From: CAVPGP01 sp963704025
GTDB taxonomy: Bacteria; Actinomycetota; Thermoleophilia; Gaiellales; Gaiellaceae
DNA: 64,000 nucleotides
Direction: 5' to 3'
NCBI GenBank assembly: GCA_963704025.1
Contig: CAVPGP010000001.1
Span: 620,001 to 684,000, forward strand
The stretch's first letter is position 1; the number at the start of each line of letters is the position of its first letter. The position numbers and the translations under genes are program-made. The notes beneath the pieces were generated by a model. It searched no databases and was not told the DNA's origin. It saw only the letters and a list, made by a program, of their open reading frames with translations. Of this stretch, positions 17,052-25,218 are shown piece by piece.

Positions 17052-17385
17052 GCTTCTCCTCCAGCAGCGCGAGCCGCTGAGCGAGGATCACGTTCTGGTC
17101 GGAGAGCTTCGAGATCACCGTCGAGTAGTGCAGCAGCACCGCGAGGATGAAGAGCGACGCGACCGCGAAGAGGATCGCGGGCGGGTACGTCTCCACGCCC
17201 ACCCAGCCGGCGATCGTGTTCAGGCCTCCGCGCCACGCAGAGAGGACGAGCAGCACGGTCCCGGTCAAGAGCCAGAGCAGCGCGTAGCGCTCGCGCAGAC
17301 GGCGGCTGCGGATCAGCTCGAAGACGATCAGGAGCAGGAGGAGCGACGCGATCGAGGCGGCGATCGAGACCTTCAGCGGCGTCAC
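17017..17385 (-). CDS. DUF2304 membrane protein
   Basis: A 122-residue protein: N-terminal helix at about residues 5-23, then FELIRSRRLRERYALLWLL, two more helices (about 35-55 and 65-90), and a C-terminal coiled-coil-like tail (SDQNVILAQRLALLEEKLSS). This matches DUF2304, found next to dolichyl-phosphate-mannose-synthase-like GT2 genes as here and thought to be a partner subunit, possibly anchoring the enzyme. GTG 17385 forms GTGA with that GT2 gene's stop. Confidence 0.8.
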   Translation of the reverse strand: MTPLKVSIAASIASLLLLLIVFELIRSRRLRERYALLWLLTGTVLLVLSAWRGGLNTIAGWVGVETYPPAILFAVASLFILAVLLHYSTVISKLSDQNVILAQRLALLEEKLSSLGRPPPAP

Positions 17386-18101
17386 GTGTGCCTCTCCTCG
17401 AGCGGAACGGCGTTGCGCCGGAACACGTTGACGAAGATCGCGAGCAGCACCTTGGCCATGTAGTAGACGGAGTGGACCGCGGTGATCGACGAGCGGCCCG
17501 CGGCGCGCTCGCGCATCGCCACCGGCACCTCGACCAGCCGGAGCCGGTGCTTCGCGACCATCACCGTCGCCTCGACCTCGGGGTAGTCGTGCGGATAGTC
17601 GGCCGCGAAGAGCGCGATCCCGCGGCGGTTCAGCGCCTGGAAGCCGGAAGTGGTGTCGGTCACGCGCTGGCCGATGATCCGCGAGACGATCCACGCGAGC
17701 AGGTGGATCCCGACCCGTCGCGAGCGCGACGACCGGTAGCTGGACTCGCCCGCGAAGCGCGAGCCGACGGCGATGTCCGCCTCGCCCGCGAGCACCGGCT
17801 CGAGGATCTTCGGCAGCTCGGCAGGGTCGTGCTGCCCGTCGCCGTCGACGCGAACCGCGACCCCGTAGCCGTTCTCGTGCGCGAAGCGAAAGCCGGTCTG
17901 GACGGCGCCGCCGATCCCGAGGTTGAACGGGAGCCGAAGGACGTGCGCGCCGCACGCGGCCGCGACCTGGGCGGTGCGGTCGACCGACCCGTCGTCGACG
18001 ACGACGATCGAGAACGAGGCGTCGAAGGAGCGGATCTCGTCGATCACGACCGCGATCGACTGCTCCTCGTTGAGCGCCGGCACGATCGCGATCTTCTTCA
18101 T
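17382..18101 (-). CDS. Family 2 glycosyltransferase, polyprenyl-phosphate mannose synthase-like
   Basis: A 239-residue GT2 enzyme without a C-terminal membrane domain. IAIVPALNEEQSIAVVID begins the protein, VVVDDGSVDRT follows near residue 35, and VRVDGDGQHDPAELPKIL near 85-100 has the DxD-type motif of DPM1-like enzymes. It should load a sugar on polyprenyl phosphate for use by GT-C enzymes outside the membrane. The missing membrane part may be supplied by the DUF2304 protein translated next through a GTGA overlap. ATG 18101 shares ATGA with the upstream gene. Confidence 0.87.
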   Translation of the reverse strand: MKKIAIVPALNEEQSIAVVIDEIRSFDASFSIVVVDDGSVDRTAQVAAACGAHVLRLPFNLGIGGAVQTGFRFAHENGYGVAVRVDGDGQHDPAELPKILEPVLAGEADIAVGSRFAGESSYRSSRSRRVGIHLLAWIVSRIIGQRVTDTTSGFQALNRRGIALFAADYPHDYPEVEATVMVAKHRLRLVEVPVAMRERAAGRSSITAVHSVYYMAKVLLAIFVNVFRRNAVPLEERHT

Positions 18102-19306
18102 ACGGCTGCCGGCGCCGCCACGCCGAGGAGGTCGAGCAGCTGTCTGGCCCGATGGACGTACGTGTGCTCGTCGAGGACTCGCTCCCTGGCGGCGCGCCCG
18201 AGCTCCTCTGCCCTGCCCGGATCGTCGAGCAGCTCGCGGTAGGCGGCAATCGCCTCGTCCGCGTGGTTGACGAGCAGCATCTCCTTGCCGGGCTCGAACC
18301 ACCGTTCGATCCCCTCGTGCGGGCTGGAGACGATCGCCGCCCCCGTCGAGGCGAGCTCGAAGGGCCGGCAGGTCGACGACGCGTAGACGGTTGCATGCGA
18401 GCGGCGCGTGATGTTCAGGTTGACGCGTGCGGCGGAGATCGCCCGCGAGAACGTGTTGAAGCCGACGTCGCCGAGGATGCGCGCCGTGCCGATGTCGCCC
18501 TGGAAGTCGCGGCCGCCGAGCGCGAAGTCGACGTCCGGGAGGGCGCGCGAGGGCTCGCCGACGAGCGCCTGCATCCACTCGCGGCGGAACTTGTCGCCGT
18601 AGCCGTAGAAGAAGACGTCCAGCTCCTTCTCGACCGGCAGGGGGAGGAAGAATTCCGGGTCGGCGCCCCAGAAGACCGCCTCGGCGCGCCTGGCGCCGAG
18701 CTCGCGCAGCCGGTCGAGACCGCCCTCGGAGTTGGAGACGACGAGGTCGTACTCGCCCGGATCCGCGCCGTGGTAGTAGTTGAAGCCGGTGTCCATGCCG
18801 CCAAACTCCGGCAGGCTCATCGGCACGTCGCCGTCGTAGAAGACCACCGGCACGTCGAACTTCTCGCGCAAGGAGGGAGCGATGCCGCGGAAGTGCGCCA
18901 TCGGCACGGTGAAGACGACGACGGCGTCGACATCGCGCTCGCGCTCGAGGATCCGCTCGAGGTGGCGCTGCCAGCGCGGAGTCACCCAGCGCCAGATCGT
19001 CTCGCGGACGACCCTGTCGGCGACGGTGTCGTCCGGCGACTCCTCGACACGGCGCAGATAGCGGTCGCCCTTCAGGCGGGCGACGGTGTCGCGCGCGAAG
19101 GCGAACGACTCGGCCTCGCGGTAGGTGGGGTTCACCTCGGTCCGCCACCACGGGCTCTCGACCGGCCGGCCGCGGTACGGCGTCACGATCAGGTCGGCGC
19201 CGGCCTCGTACATGCCTTTCCAGAGCTGCCACCAGGCCGGCGTGCAGCCGTAGCGGAAGTCGAGGTCGACCGCGGACGCGACGGCGAGGATCTTGGGCGC
19301 CTTCAT
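18098..19306 (-). CDS. CgeB-like GT-B glycosyltransferase
   Basis: A 402-residue protein. The N-terminal half (DFRYGCTPAWWQLWKGMYEA; later VPVVFYDGDVPMSLPEFGGM) and a C-terminal GT-B donor domain (STCRPFELASTGAAIVSSP with Glu in the E-x7-E position region) fit CgeB/DUF3880-type glycosyltransferases. ATG 19306 is preceded by GATACT 8 bases away and by no Shine-Dalgarno, so it may head the operon 19306-17017. The role is presumably polysaccharide glycosylation; acceptor unknown. Confidence 0.75.
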   Translation of the reverse strand: MKAPKILAVASAVDLDFRYGCTPAWWQLWKGMYEAGADLIVTPYRGRPVESPWWRTEVNPTYREAESFAFARDTVARLKGDRYLRRVEESPDDTVADRVVRETIWRWVTPRWQRHLERILERERDVDAVVVFTVPMAHFRGIAPSLREKFDVPVVFYDGDVPMSLPEFGGMDTGFNYYHGADPGEYDLVVSNSEGGLDRLRELGARRAEAVFWGADPEFFLPLPVEKELDVFFYGYGDKFRREWMQALVGEPSRALPDVDFALGGRDFQGDIGTARILGDVGFNTFSRAISAARVNLNITRRSHATVYASSTCRPFELASTGAAIVSSPHEGIERWFEPGKEMLLVNHADEAIAAYRELLDDPGRAEELGRAARERVLDEHTYVHRARQLLDLLGVAAPAAV

Positions 19307-19320
19307 GGGCGGGAAGTATC
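19307..19320 (-). promoter_or_regulatory. Leaderless-type promoter of the 19306-17017 operon
   Basis: GATACT at 19320-19315 (minus strand) lies 8 bases before ATG 19306. The first base deviates from the usual T, so confidence is modest. Confidence 0.35.
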
Positions 19321-19463
19321 GCTGTCGGGTGTTACGGCACGGTTAGCGACCGGCGGCGCGGGAGCCCCGAGGCGGGGGAGGGAGGGATCCCTACGGCGGG
19401 GCAGGGCCGGCCGCGGCAGTGCCCGCGGATACGACCGGCGGGAACCATTCCGGCGCGACCTCC

Positions 19464-19476
19464 GGTGCCAGGCACC
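19464..19476. repeat. Palindrome GGTGCCAGGCACC, copy 1
   Basis: Perfect 6+1+6 inverted repeat. Short GTGCC-N-GGCAC elements occur dispersed between genes in several bacterial groups (from memory), so this may be one unit of a REP-like family. Confidence 0.55.
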
Positions 19477-19562
19477 CGTCGGAAGATGTCACGCGATTGC
19501 AACAGAAGTCCCCGCTTCGGGGCCGTGTCTCGCATTCCGAGTATCCGCTTCGGCCCTGTCCG

Positions 19563-19573
19563 GTGCCAGGCAC
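19563..19573. repeat. Palindrome GTGCCAGGCAC, copy 2
   Basis: Second copy, 5+1+5, preceded by the same CCG as copy 1 (CCGGTGCCAGGCAC is shared). Centre-to-centre distance is 98 bases. Confidence 0.55.
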
Positions 19574-19629
19574 GGTCGGTGGCCGCCGGGTCGGCGTGCC
19601 CGCCCGCGCGGCCCGGCAGCGCGGCTCGC

Positions 19630-21138
19630 TCAGTAGGCGCCGCGCCGCGCGAGCACCGCCGGCACCGTCTTGAACAGGATCGAGACGTCGAGCCAGAGCG
19701 ACCAGTTCTCGAGGTAGTAGAAGTCGAGCCGCACGAGGTCGTCGAAGCTGAGATCGTCGCGGCGGGAGATCTGCCAGAGGCCGGTCATGCCGGGCAGGAC
19801 GAGGTAGCGGCGGCGGTGCCACTCCTCGAGCAGTCCGTAGTCTCGAACGGGCAGCGGCCGCGGGCCGACGAGGCTCATCTCGCCGCGGAGAACGTTCAGC
19901 AGGTTCGGGATCTCGTCCAGCGACAGGCGCCGAAGCACGCGGCCCATTCGCGTCACACGCGGGTCGTCTCGGATCTTGAACAGCGCGCCCGAGGCCTCGT
20001 TGGCGCGCTCGAGCGCCGCCTGCTGGCGGTCGGCGTCCGCGACCATCGTCCGGAACTTGAGCATCGAGAACTCCTGCTCGCCGAGACCGATCCGGCGGTC
20101 GCCGTAGAGAACGGGCCCGCGGGAGGTGATCTTGAGCAACAGGGCGATCACGAGCCAGACGGGCAGCAGCAGCGTCAGCACGAGCAGCGAGACGGTCACG
20201 TCGAACGTGCGCTTGACCGCCCAGTCCGTGCCCGCGAAGACCGGCGGGCGCAGCTCGAACAGCGGCATCCCCTGCCCGGGCACATACTCGCCGCGCTGGA
20301 TCAGCAGGTCGGTCGTCTGCGGCGCCACGCGCACCTTGACCCCGCGCCGGTGCGCGAACTCGACGAGCTCCGCGAGCTCCTTCTCGGAGACGGCCTGGCC
20401 CGAGACGATCACCTCGTCGAGCGGCTGCGCCGCGAGGACGCCGGGGAGCCCGGCGAGATCAGCGACCACAGGCAGATCGACACCCTCCTGGTCCGGTGCG
20501 ACCGCACCGACGAAGTCGTAGGCGATCCCGCCGCGGCTCTCGCCGAGGGTTCGGTGCAGGTGCGTGAGCGAGTCGCCGACGCCGACGAGCAGAGCCTTGC
20601 GGCGAACGCCGACGAAGCGCAGCGCCGTTCCGGTGATGCTCTCGTAGCTCCAGCGCAGGAGCCCGATCGCGACCGCCGTGGTGACGATCGCGGTCGGAAA
20701 GATCAGGAACGTCGTGAAGTGCTGCCCGACCGCGAGCCCGAAGACGAGCGTCAACGCCGCGACGAGGACGAGCGAGCCGACGACGCGGCCGAAGCCCTCT
20801 CGAATCTCGCGCGCTGCATACAGGTGGGCGCGCGCGAAGACGAGAATCATGATCAGGACGAGGAAGGGCAGCCACTCGGCGACCGCGTCCCAGAGCAGCC
20901 CCCACAGAATCGGGGTGTCGCCCGTGATCAGCGAGCGGACGACGAGCGCCGCGTAGACGCCGAGGAGCAGGCCGAGCACGTCGAGCAGCACGAGCGTGAC
21001 GATGCTCGCGCCGCGGCGGATCAACGTCGTGAACGGGCTCCGCGAGAGGAGATACGGGCGGCTGGAGCGGATGTCCTCCACGGGCGCCGCCGACTCGGGG
21101 TCTGACGTCGTCCCCGCCGTGAGAACGGTCTTGTCCAC
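19630..21138 (-). CDS. Polyprenyl glycosylphosphotransferase (priming enzyme, WbaP/WcaJ-like)
   Basis: A 502-residue initiating enzyme that transfers a sugar-1-phosphate to undecaprenyl phosphate. Four hydrophobic helices lie within about residues 45-160, then a Rossmann-like CoA-binding-3 domain (about 160-300). Near 310 there is a fifth membrane helix after KRTFDVTVSLLVL. The C-terminal catalytic domain has SMLKFRTMVADAD, the RLSLDEIPNLLNVLRG segment and MSLVGPRPLPVRDY. It ends with WSLWLDVSILFKTVPAVLAR, as in this family. GTG 21138 is chosen because TACACT lies 9 bases upstream; the in-frame extension to 21228 overlaps the divergent gene. Single-gene unit. Confidence 0.9.
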   Translation of the reverse strand: MDKTVLTAGTTSDPESAAPVEDIRSSRPYLLSRSPFTTLIRRGASIVTLVLLDVLGLLLGVYAALVVRSLITGDTPILWGLLWDAVAEWLPFLVLIMILVFARAHLYAAREIREGFGRVVGSLVLVAALTLVFGLAVGQHFTTFLIFPTAIVTTAVAIGLLRWSYESITGTALRFVGVRRKALLVGVGDSLTHLHRTLGESRGGIAYDFVGAVAPDQEGVDLPVVADLAGLPGVLAAQPLDEVIVSGQAVSEKELAELVEFAHRRGVKVRVAPQTTDLLIQRGEYVPGQGMPLFELRPPVFAGTDWAVKRTFDVTVSLLVLTLLLPVWLVIALLLKITSRGPVLYGDRRIGLGEQEFSMLKFRTMVADADRQQAALERANEASGALFKIRDDPRVTRMGRVLRRLSLDEIPNLLNVLRGEMSLVGPRPLPVRDYGLLEEWHRRRYLVLPGMTGLWQISRRDDLSFDDLVRLDFYYLENWSLWLDVSILFKTVPAVLARRGAY

Positions 21139-21153
21139 CGGCCGAAGAGTGTA
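21139..21153 (-). promoter_or_regulatory. Leaderless-type promoter of the priming transferase
   Basis: TACACT at 21153-21148 (minus strand), the same hexamer as before 9070 and 61988, lies 9 bases before GTG 21138. Confidence 0.45.
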
Positions 21154-21169
21154 GCCTTCGGGCGGCCGG

Positions 21170-21188
21170 TACCGTAGTTGCCCGAGCC
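21170..21188 (+). promoter_or_regulatory. Possible promoter of the asparagine-synthetase-like operon
   Basis: TACCGT at 21170-21175 is 13 bases before ATG 21189, giving a leader of about 6 bases if transcription starts 6-7 bases downstream. No Shine-Dalgarno is visible. Confidence 0.3.
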
Positions 21189-23096
21189 ATGTGTGGGATC
21201 TGCGGAATGCTCGCGCCGACCGGCGCATCGCCCGACCTCGAGGCCTGCCGCGCGATGGCCGAGGCGATGATCCACCGCGGTCCGGACTCGGGCGGCGTGG
21301 AGCACCTCGGCTCTGCCGCGCTCGGCCATCGCCGCCTCGCGGTGATCGATCTCGTCAGCGGCGACCAGCCCTTCACGAACGAGGGCGGCGACGTGGCCGT
21401 CGTGGCGAACTGTGAGATCTACAACTTCCAGGAGCTGCGCGCAGACGTGTCGGCCAGGGGGCACGAGCTCCGCGGCACGAACGACGTCGCGCCGATCCCG
21501 CACCTCTACGAGGAGTACGGCCTCGGCTTTGCGGAGCGACTCGAGGGCATGTACGCGCTCGCGCTCTGGGATGCGCGCCGCGAGCGGCTCGTCCTGGTGC
21601 GCGACAGGCTCGGCAAGAAGCCGCTCCTCTGGGCGCGGCTCGCCGACGGGACGCTCGCCTTCGCCTCGGAGCTGAAGGCGCTCGCACGGCTGCCGGGGAT
21701 CGACCGCACACCGGACCTGGCCGCGCTCGACGCGTATCTCGCGCTCCAGTACGTCCCCTCGCCGCTGACGCCGTTCCGAGGGGTCGAGAAGGTCCCCCCG
21801 GGCTGCATGCTGATCGCCGAGGACGGCGCGGTGCGGATCGAGCGCTACTGGGAGCCCGTCGCCCGGCCCGAGCAGCTGGCCGAGGAGCAGTGGCTGGAGA
21901 GGATCCGCGAGACTGTGGGGCGCGGCGTCGAGCGGCGGCTCGTCGCCGACGTGCCCCTGGGCGTCCTCCTCTCCGGCGGCATCGACTCGAGCATCGTCGC
22001 CTCGCAGGTCGCGCGCGCGGGCGGCACCGTCAGGACGTTCAGCGTCGGGTTCGGCGACTCGCGCTACGACGAGCGCCCACTCGCCCGCCTCGTCGCGTCG
22101 CGGTTCGGCACCGAGCACCGGGAGTTCCTCGTCGAGGAGAGCGCCACGGAGCTCCTGCCGCGGCTGGCGATTGCGGTCGACGAGCCGCTGGGGGATGCGT
22201 CCGCGCTGCCCACGGCGATCGTCTGCGAGCACGCGTCGCGCTTCGTCACCGTCGCGCTGACGGGAGACGGCGGCGACGAGGCCTTCGGCGGTTACGAGCG
22301 CTACGGGGCCATCCAGCTCGCAGCGCTCGCCGGGCGGCTGCCGTCATCAGGGCTGCGCGCGGCGGCCGCGGCGGCCAGACGCCTCCCGGGCGGGCGCCAG
22401 GATCTGCGCTCGCCGCTCGTCCGCGCCGCGCGCTTCGCCGAGGCCGCGGCGTCGCCTCCGTCGGAGCGCTACGGCCGTCTGATGGAGGTCTTCCCGCCCG
22501 CGCTCCGCGCACAGCTCTGGACGCCGGAGGCGGCGCAGGAGGTCGGCTCACTGCGGTCGACGGGCGAGCTGCTCGGCACGCCCCCTGCGCCGGGCATCGC
22601 CGGCCTGCAGCTGCTCGACCTCGCGACGTACCTCCCGGGCGACCTGCTGCGCAAGGCCGACCTGACGTCGATGGCGACGAGCCTCGAGCTCCGCTCTCCG
22701 TTCCTCGACCGCGAGGTCGTCGAGCTGGGGCTGGCGTTGCCGGACTCGCTGAAGTTCCGACGCGGCCGCGGCAAGATCGCGCTGCGGCGCGCCTTCGCCT
22801 CGGAGCTGCCGCCGGAGATCCTGGCCGCGCCGAAGCGGGGCTTCGGCGTTCCGCTCGCCTCCTGGTTCGCCGGGCCGATCCGGGATCTCGCCGGCGACAT
22901 CCTCCTGGACTCGCGCTCCCGCGGACGCGGACTCTTCCGGGCCACGACGATCGAAACGCTCCTCACCGAGCACGCAGGCGGGCGGGCCGACCATGCCCAC
23001 CGCCTCTGGACGCTCCTCATGCTCGAGCTCTGGCACCGGCGCTATGCGGACGAGGTGCCGGCCGCCGCACCGCAGCTGGTGGCGGCCCGGGGATGA
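21189..23096 (+). CDS. asnB: Asparagine synthetase-like glutamine amidotransferase
   Basis: A 635-residue two-domain enzyme. The class II glutaminase domain starts at Cys2 (MCGICGM) and keeps Arg49 (GHRRLAVID) and Asn74, but Gly75 of the usual NGEIYN is Cys here (ANCEIYN), and the SDTEV stretch is NDVAP (98-102). The synthetase domain has the PP-loop SGGIDSS at 262-268, TGDGGDEAFGGYERY near 355, RSPFLDREVVELGLALP and KRGFGVPLASWF. In polysaccharide loci such enzymes may amidate uronic acids or other carboxylates rather than aspartate. The altered glutaminase pocket suggests reduced or ammonia-dependent activity. The gene symbol refers to the family. Confidence 0.85.
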   Translation: MCGICGMLAPTGASPDLEACRAMAEAMIHRGPDSGGVEHLGSAALGHRRLAVIDLVSGDQPFTNEGGDVAVVANCEIYNFQELRADVSARGHELRGTNDVAPIPHLYEEYGLGFAERLEGMYALALWDARRERLVLVRDRLGKKPLLWARLADGTLAFASELKALARLPGIDRTPDLAALDAYLALQYVPSPLTPFRGVEKVPPGCMLIAEDGAVRIERYWEPVARPEQLAEEQWLERIRETVGRGVERRLVADVPLGVLLSGGIDSSIVASQVARAGGTVRTFSVGFGDSRYDERPLARLVASRFGTEHREFLVEESATELLPRLAIAVDEPLGDASALPTAIVCEHASRFVTVALTGDGGDEAFGGYERYGAIQLAALAGRLPSSGLRAAAAAARRLPGGRQDLRSPLVRAARFAEAAASPPSERYGRLMEVFPPALRAQLWTPEAAQEVGSLRSTGELLGTPPAPGIAGLQLLDLATYLPGDLLRKADLTSMATSLELRSPFLDREVVELGLALPDSLKFRRGRGKIALRRAFASELPPEILAAPKRGFGVPLASWFAGPIRDLAGDILLDSRSRGRGLFRATTIETLLTEHAGGRADHAHRLWTLLMLELWHRRYADEVPAAAPQLVAARG

Positions 23097-24187
23097 GGCG
23101 GGAGCCGCTGCGCCGGCTCCTGGCAGGGTCGCGACCGGAGCCTGACCGGATCTTCTTCTACAGCCCGTGGTTCAAGGGGCACAACAACCCGCGCTACTCG
23201 GAGCTGCTCCCGAGGCTCGGACGTCTCGACCGTCACCTGCTGCTCTTCTCCGACCGGCGGCTCGTCCGCGGCGCCGAGTTCCGCGCCTGGCGCGCGACCC
23301 GCCGTGTGACGGACGCGGCCGCCTTCGCGGCTGCGAACCGCCGCTACCGGAACCTCCTTACCGCGGACAACCGGCAGATCCGCCTCTTCGCCGGGCAGGT
23401 CGTCTCGGACGTCGACGATCCGGCCTTCACGCCGCGCGAGGTCGAGCTCCTGAACCGGCCGAACCTGCAGGCGTACGTCGTCACGGCGGAGCGCGCCGCG
23501 CGGAGATTCGAGCAGCTTGGCGTGCGCAAGCCCTGGCACGTGATTCCGCAGGGGTTCTCGCGCAGCTCGCTCTCGCCTGCCCGCACAGCGGTCATCCGGG
23601 CGACGAATCCCGGCGGCCCGGTGATCGGCTACATGGCGGCTTTCCTGCTCGCCCGTGCCGACCGGGACGGCGACAACCCGCTTTACAACGTCGAGCACCT
23701 GCTGGAGCTCTGGGACGAGATCCACGAGCGCATTCCGTCGGCGCGGCTGTGGCTGATCGGCGGCGCGAGCGAGCGCGTCACCGAGCGACTGCGCGGCCGC
23801 GACGACATCCTCCTCTTCGGCCGGCTTCCGCGCGACGAGGCGCTGAACCACGCGGCCTGCTTCGACGTCGCGCTCTACCCGCGCACCGCAGACCAGGGGA
23901 TCCGGTCGTCCAAGGTCGGTGAGTACATCGGGCTCGGCCTGCCGACGGTCTCGTACGACTTCGAGGTCACGGACGAGTTGCGCGAGACGGGAGCCGGCGT
24001 CCTGGTGGACACGCCTCGCGCGTTCGTCGACGCCGTCGTCCGGCTGGCCGGCGACGAGGTCGCGCGCGGGGAGATCGGCGCGGCGGCGCGCCGGGCGGGA
24101 GCGGCTCGCGACTGGGACCTACTCGCGCGCGAGTACGAGGCGCTGCTCGACCGCTACCTGCCGCCCGGCAGCCCCAGCCGGCGGTAG
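23093..24187 (+). CDS. GT-B glycosyltransferase (GT4-like)
   Basis: A 364-residue protein coupled to the asparagine-synthetase-like gene by ATGA. It begins MRREPLRRLLAGSRPEPDRI, followed by FFYSPWFKGHNNPRYSELL. The donor half has WLIGGASERVTERL, LFGRLPRDEALNHAACFDV and ADQGIRSSKVGEYIGLGLP, where Lys-Val-Gly-Glu-Tyr replaces the standard E-x7-E stretch, as in GT1/GT4 relatives that keep only one Glu. Its last 34 bases overlap the converging gene at 24154. Sugar unknown. Confidence 0.78.
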   Translation: MRREPLRRLLAGSRPEPDRIFFYSPWFKGHNNPRYSELLPRLGRLDRHLLLFSDRRLVRGAEFRAWRATRRVTDAAAFAAANRRYRNLLTADNRQIRLFAGQVVSDVDDPAFTPREVELLNRPNLQAYVVTAERAARRFEQLGVRKPWHVIPQGFSRSSLSPARTAVIRATNPGGPVIGYMAAFLLARADRDGDNPLYNVEHLLELWDEIHERIPSARLWLIGGASERVTERLRGRDDILLFGRLPRDEALNHAACFDVALYPRTADQGIRSSKVGEYIGLGLPTVSYDFEVTDELRETGAGVLVDTPRAFVDAVVRLAGDEVARGEIGAAARRAGAARDWDLLAREYEALLDRYLPPGSPSRR

Positions 24188-25218
24188 AGCGCGTCGAGCG
24201 CGTCCGCCGGCCGGGACTCCGGAAACTCCTCGAGCACGCGCCGACGAGCCGCAGCGCCCATGCTCGCGACGCGCCCCGTGTCCGGGGCGAGCTCCACGAT
24301 CGCCTCGGCGAGTGCGTCGACGTTTCCGACCGGGACGACGATTCCCGTTTCGCCGTCGGCGACGATCTCCGGGAGCCCGCCCGAGGCGCTGACGATCGCC
24401 GCGCGGCCTCGCTCGTGCGCCTCGAGCGCGACGAGCCCGAGCCCCTCGGCGAGGGACGGAGCCACGAGCAACGCGTTCCGCTCGAGCACGGGCTGGACGG
24501 GCCGCACGTCGCCGAGCCAGGTCACGCCGTCGCTTCCGAGCGGCCGCAGCCAGGGCTCGAGGGGGCCTGCGCCGGCAATCTCCAGCGTCAGCTCCGGAAC
24601 CTGCTGCCGGGCGATCGGGAACGCCCGCAGGAGGAGGTCGAAGCCCTTGAAGCCCACGAAGCGGCCGATCGCGACCAGTCTCGGCTCGGCGGGCGGCGGC
24701 GGCGGCTCCTCACCCGGGCGGATGCCGTAGATGGCGATCTCGAACGGGCCCTTGATCCCGGCCCGCCGCTCGAGGTCGCGGGCGAGGCCCCGGGAGATCG
24801 AGACGTGCACCGTGGCGAGCGGGGCCGCGAGCCGCTCGGCGATCAGGAAGCGCCGCTTCTCGGGCCAGTCGGTGAAGCCGTGGTAGTGCGCGATGCGGAC
24901 GGGCACCCTCGCCGCGAGCGCAGCAGCGAGGCCGTGCACGTGGGCGTGGACGAGATGCGTGTGGACGGCAGCCGCACCGCGGAACCTCTCCGCGAGCCGC
25001 GCCGTGAGGATCGGGTCGACCTCGCCCCGGATCCGCAGCTCCTCGACCGGCGCGTCCAGCCGCTCCATGAAGTCGAGCGCACCCGGCTCGCCCTGGTGGA
25101 GGACGATCATCCTCACGTCCCAGCCGCGCTCTCGCAGCAGCGGCAGGACGGAGAGGAGGTGGGCCTCGGAGCCGGAGATGCCGGCCACTTTCTGGAGATG
25201 GAGGATCCGGCCGCTCAG
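24154..25218 (-). CDS. Family 4 glycosyltransferase, probable CTG start
   Basis: A 354-residue GT4 enzyme. It starts SGRILHLQKVAGISGSEAHL, has VHTHLVHAHVHGL and IAHYHGFTDWPEKRRF in the acceptor domain, and a C-terminal E-x7-E in AEGLGLVALEAHERG. The family start coincides with CTG 25218, sharing a CTGA with the upstream TGA, and GAGG stands 7 bases before it; no other start codon fits. A strong case for CTG initiation by coupling. Confidence 0.85.
   Translation of the reverse strand: MSGRILHLQKVAGISGSEAHLLSVLPLLRERGWDVRMIVLHQGEPGALDFMERLDAPVEELRIRGEVDPILTARLAERFRGAAAVHTHLVHAHVHGLAAALAARVPVRIAHYHGFTDWPEKRRFLIAERLAAPLATVHVSISRGLARDLERRAGIKGPFEIAIYGIRPGEEPPPPPAEPRLVAIGRFVGFKGFDLLLRAFPIARQQVPELTLEIAGAGPLEPWLRPLGSDGVTWLGDVRPVQPVLERNALLVAPSLAEGLGLVALEAHERGRAAIVSASGGLPEIVADGETGIVVPVGNVDALAEAIVELAPDTGRVASMGAAARRRVLEEFPESRPADALDALYRRLGLPGGR

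Larger units (their letters stand above)
19307..19629. other. Intergenic region without a gene, with repeat elements
   Basis: A 323-base gap between the start of one minus-strand operon and the end of the next gene. No convincing ORF is present on either strand. It holds two copies of a GTGCCAGGCAC palindrome (19464-19476 and 19563-19573), a small CCCCG-CTT-CGGGG hairpin at 19510-19522 and a purine-rich stretch at 19370-19390. It may act as a terminator or REP-like region for the 21138 gene. Confidence 0.6.

Noticed and set aside
19510..19522. CCCCG-CTT-CGGGG hairpin as a terminator
   Set aside because: The 5-bp stem is short and no T-tract follows; such motifs are frequent by chance at this GC content.
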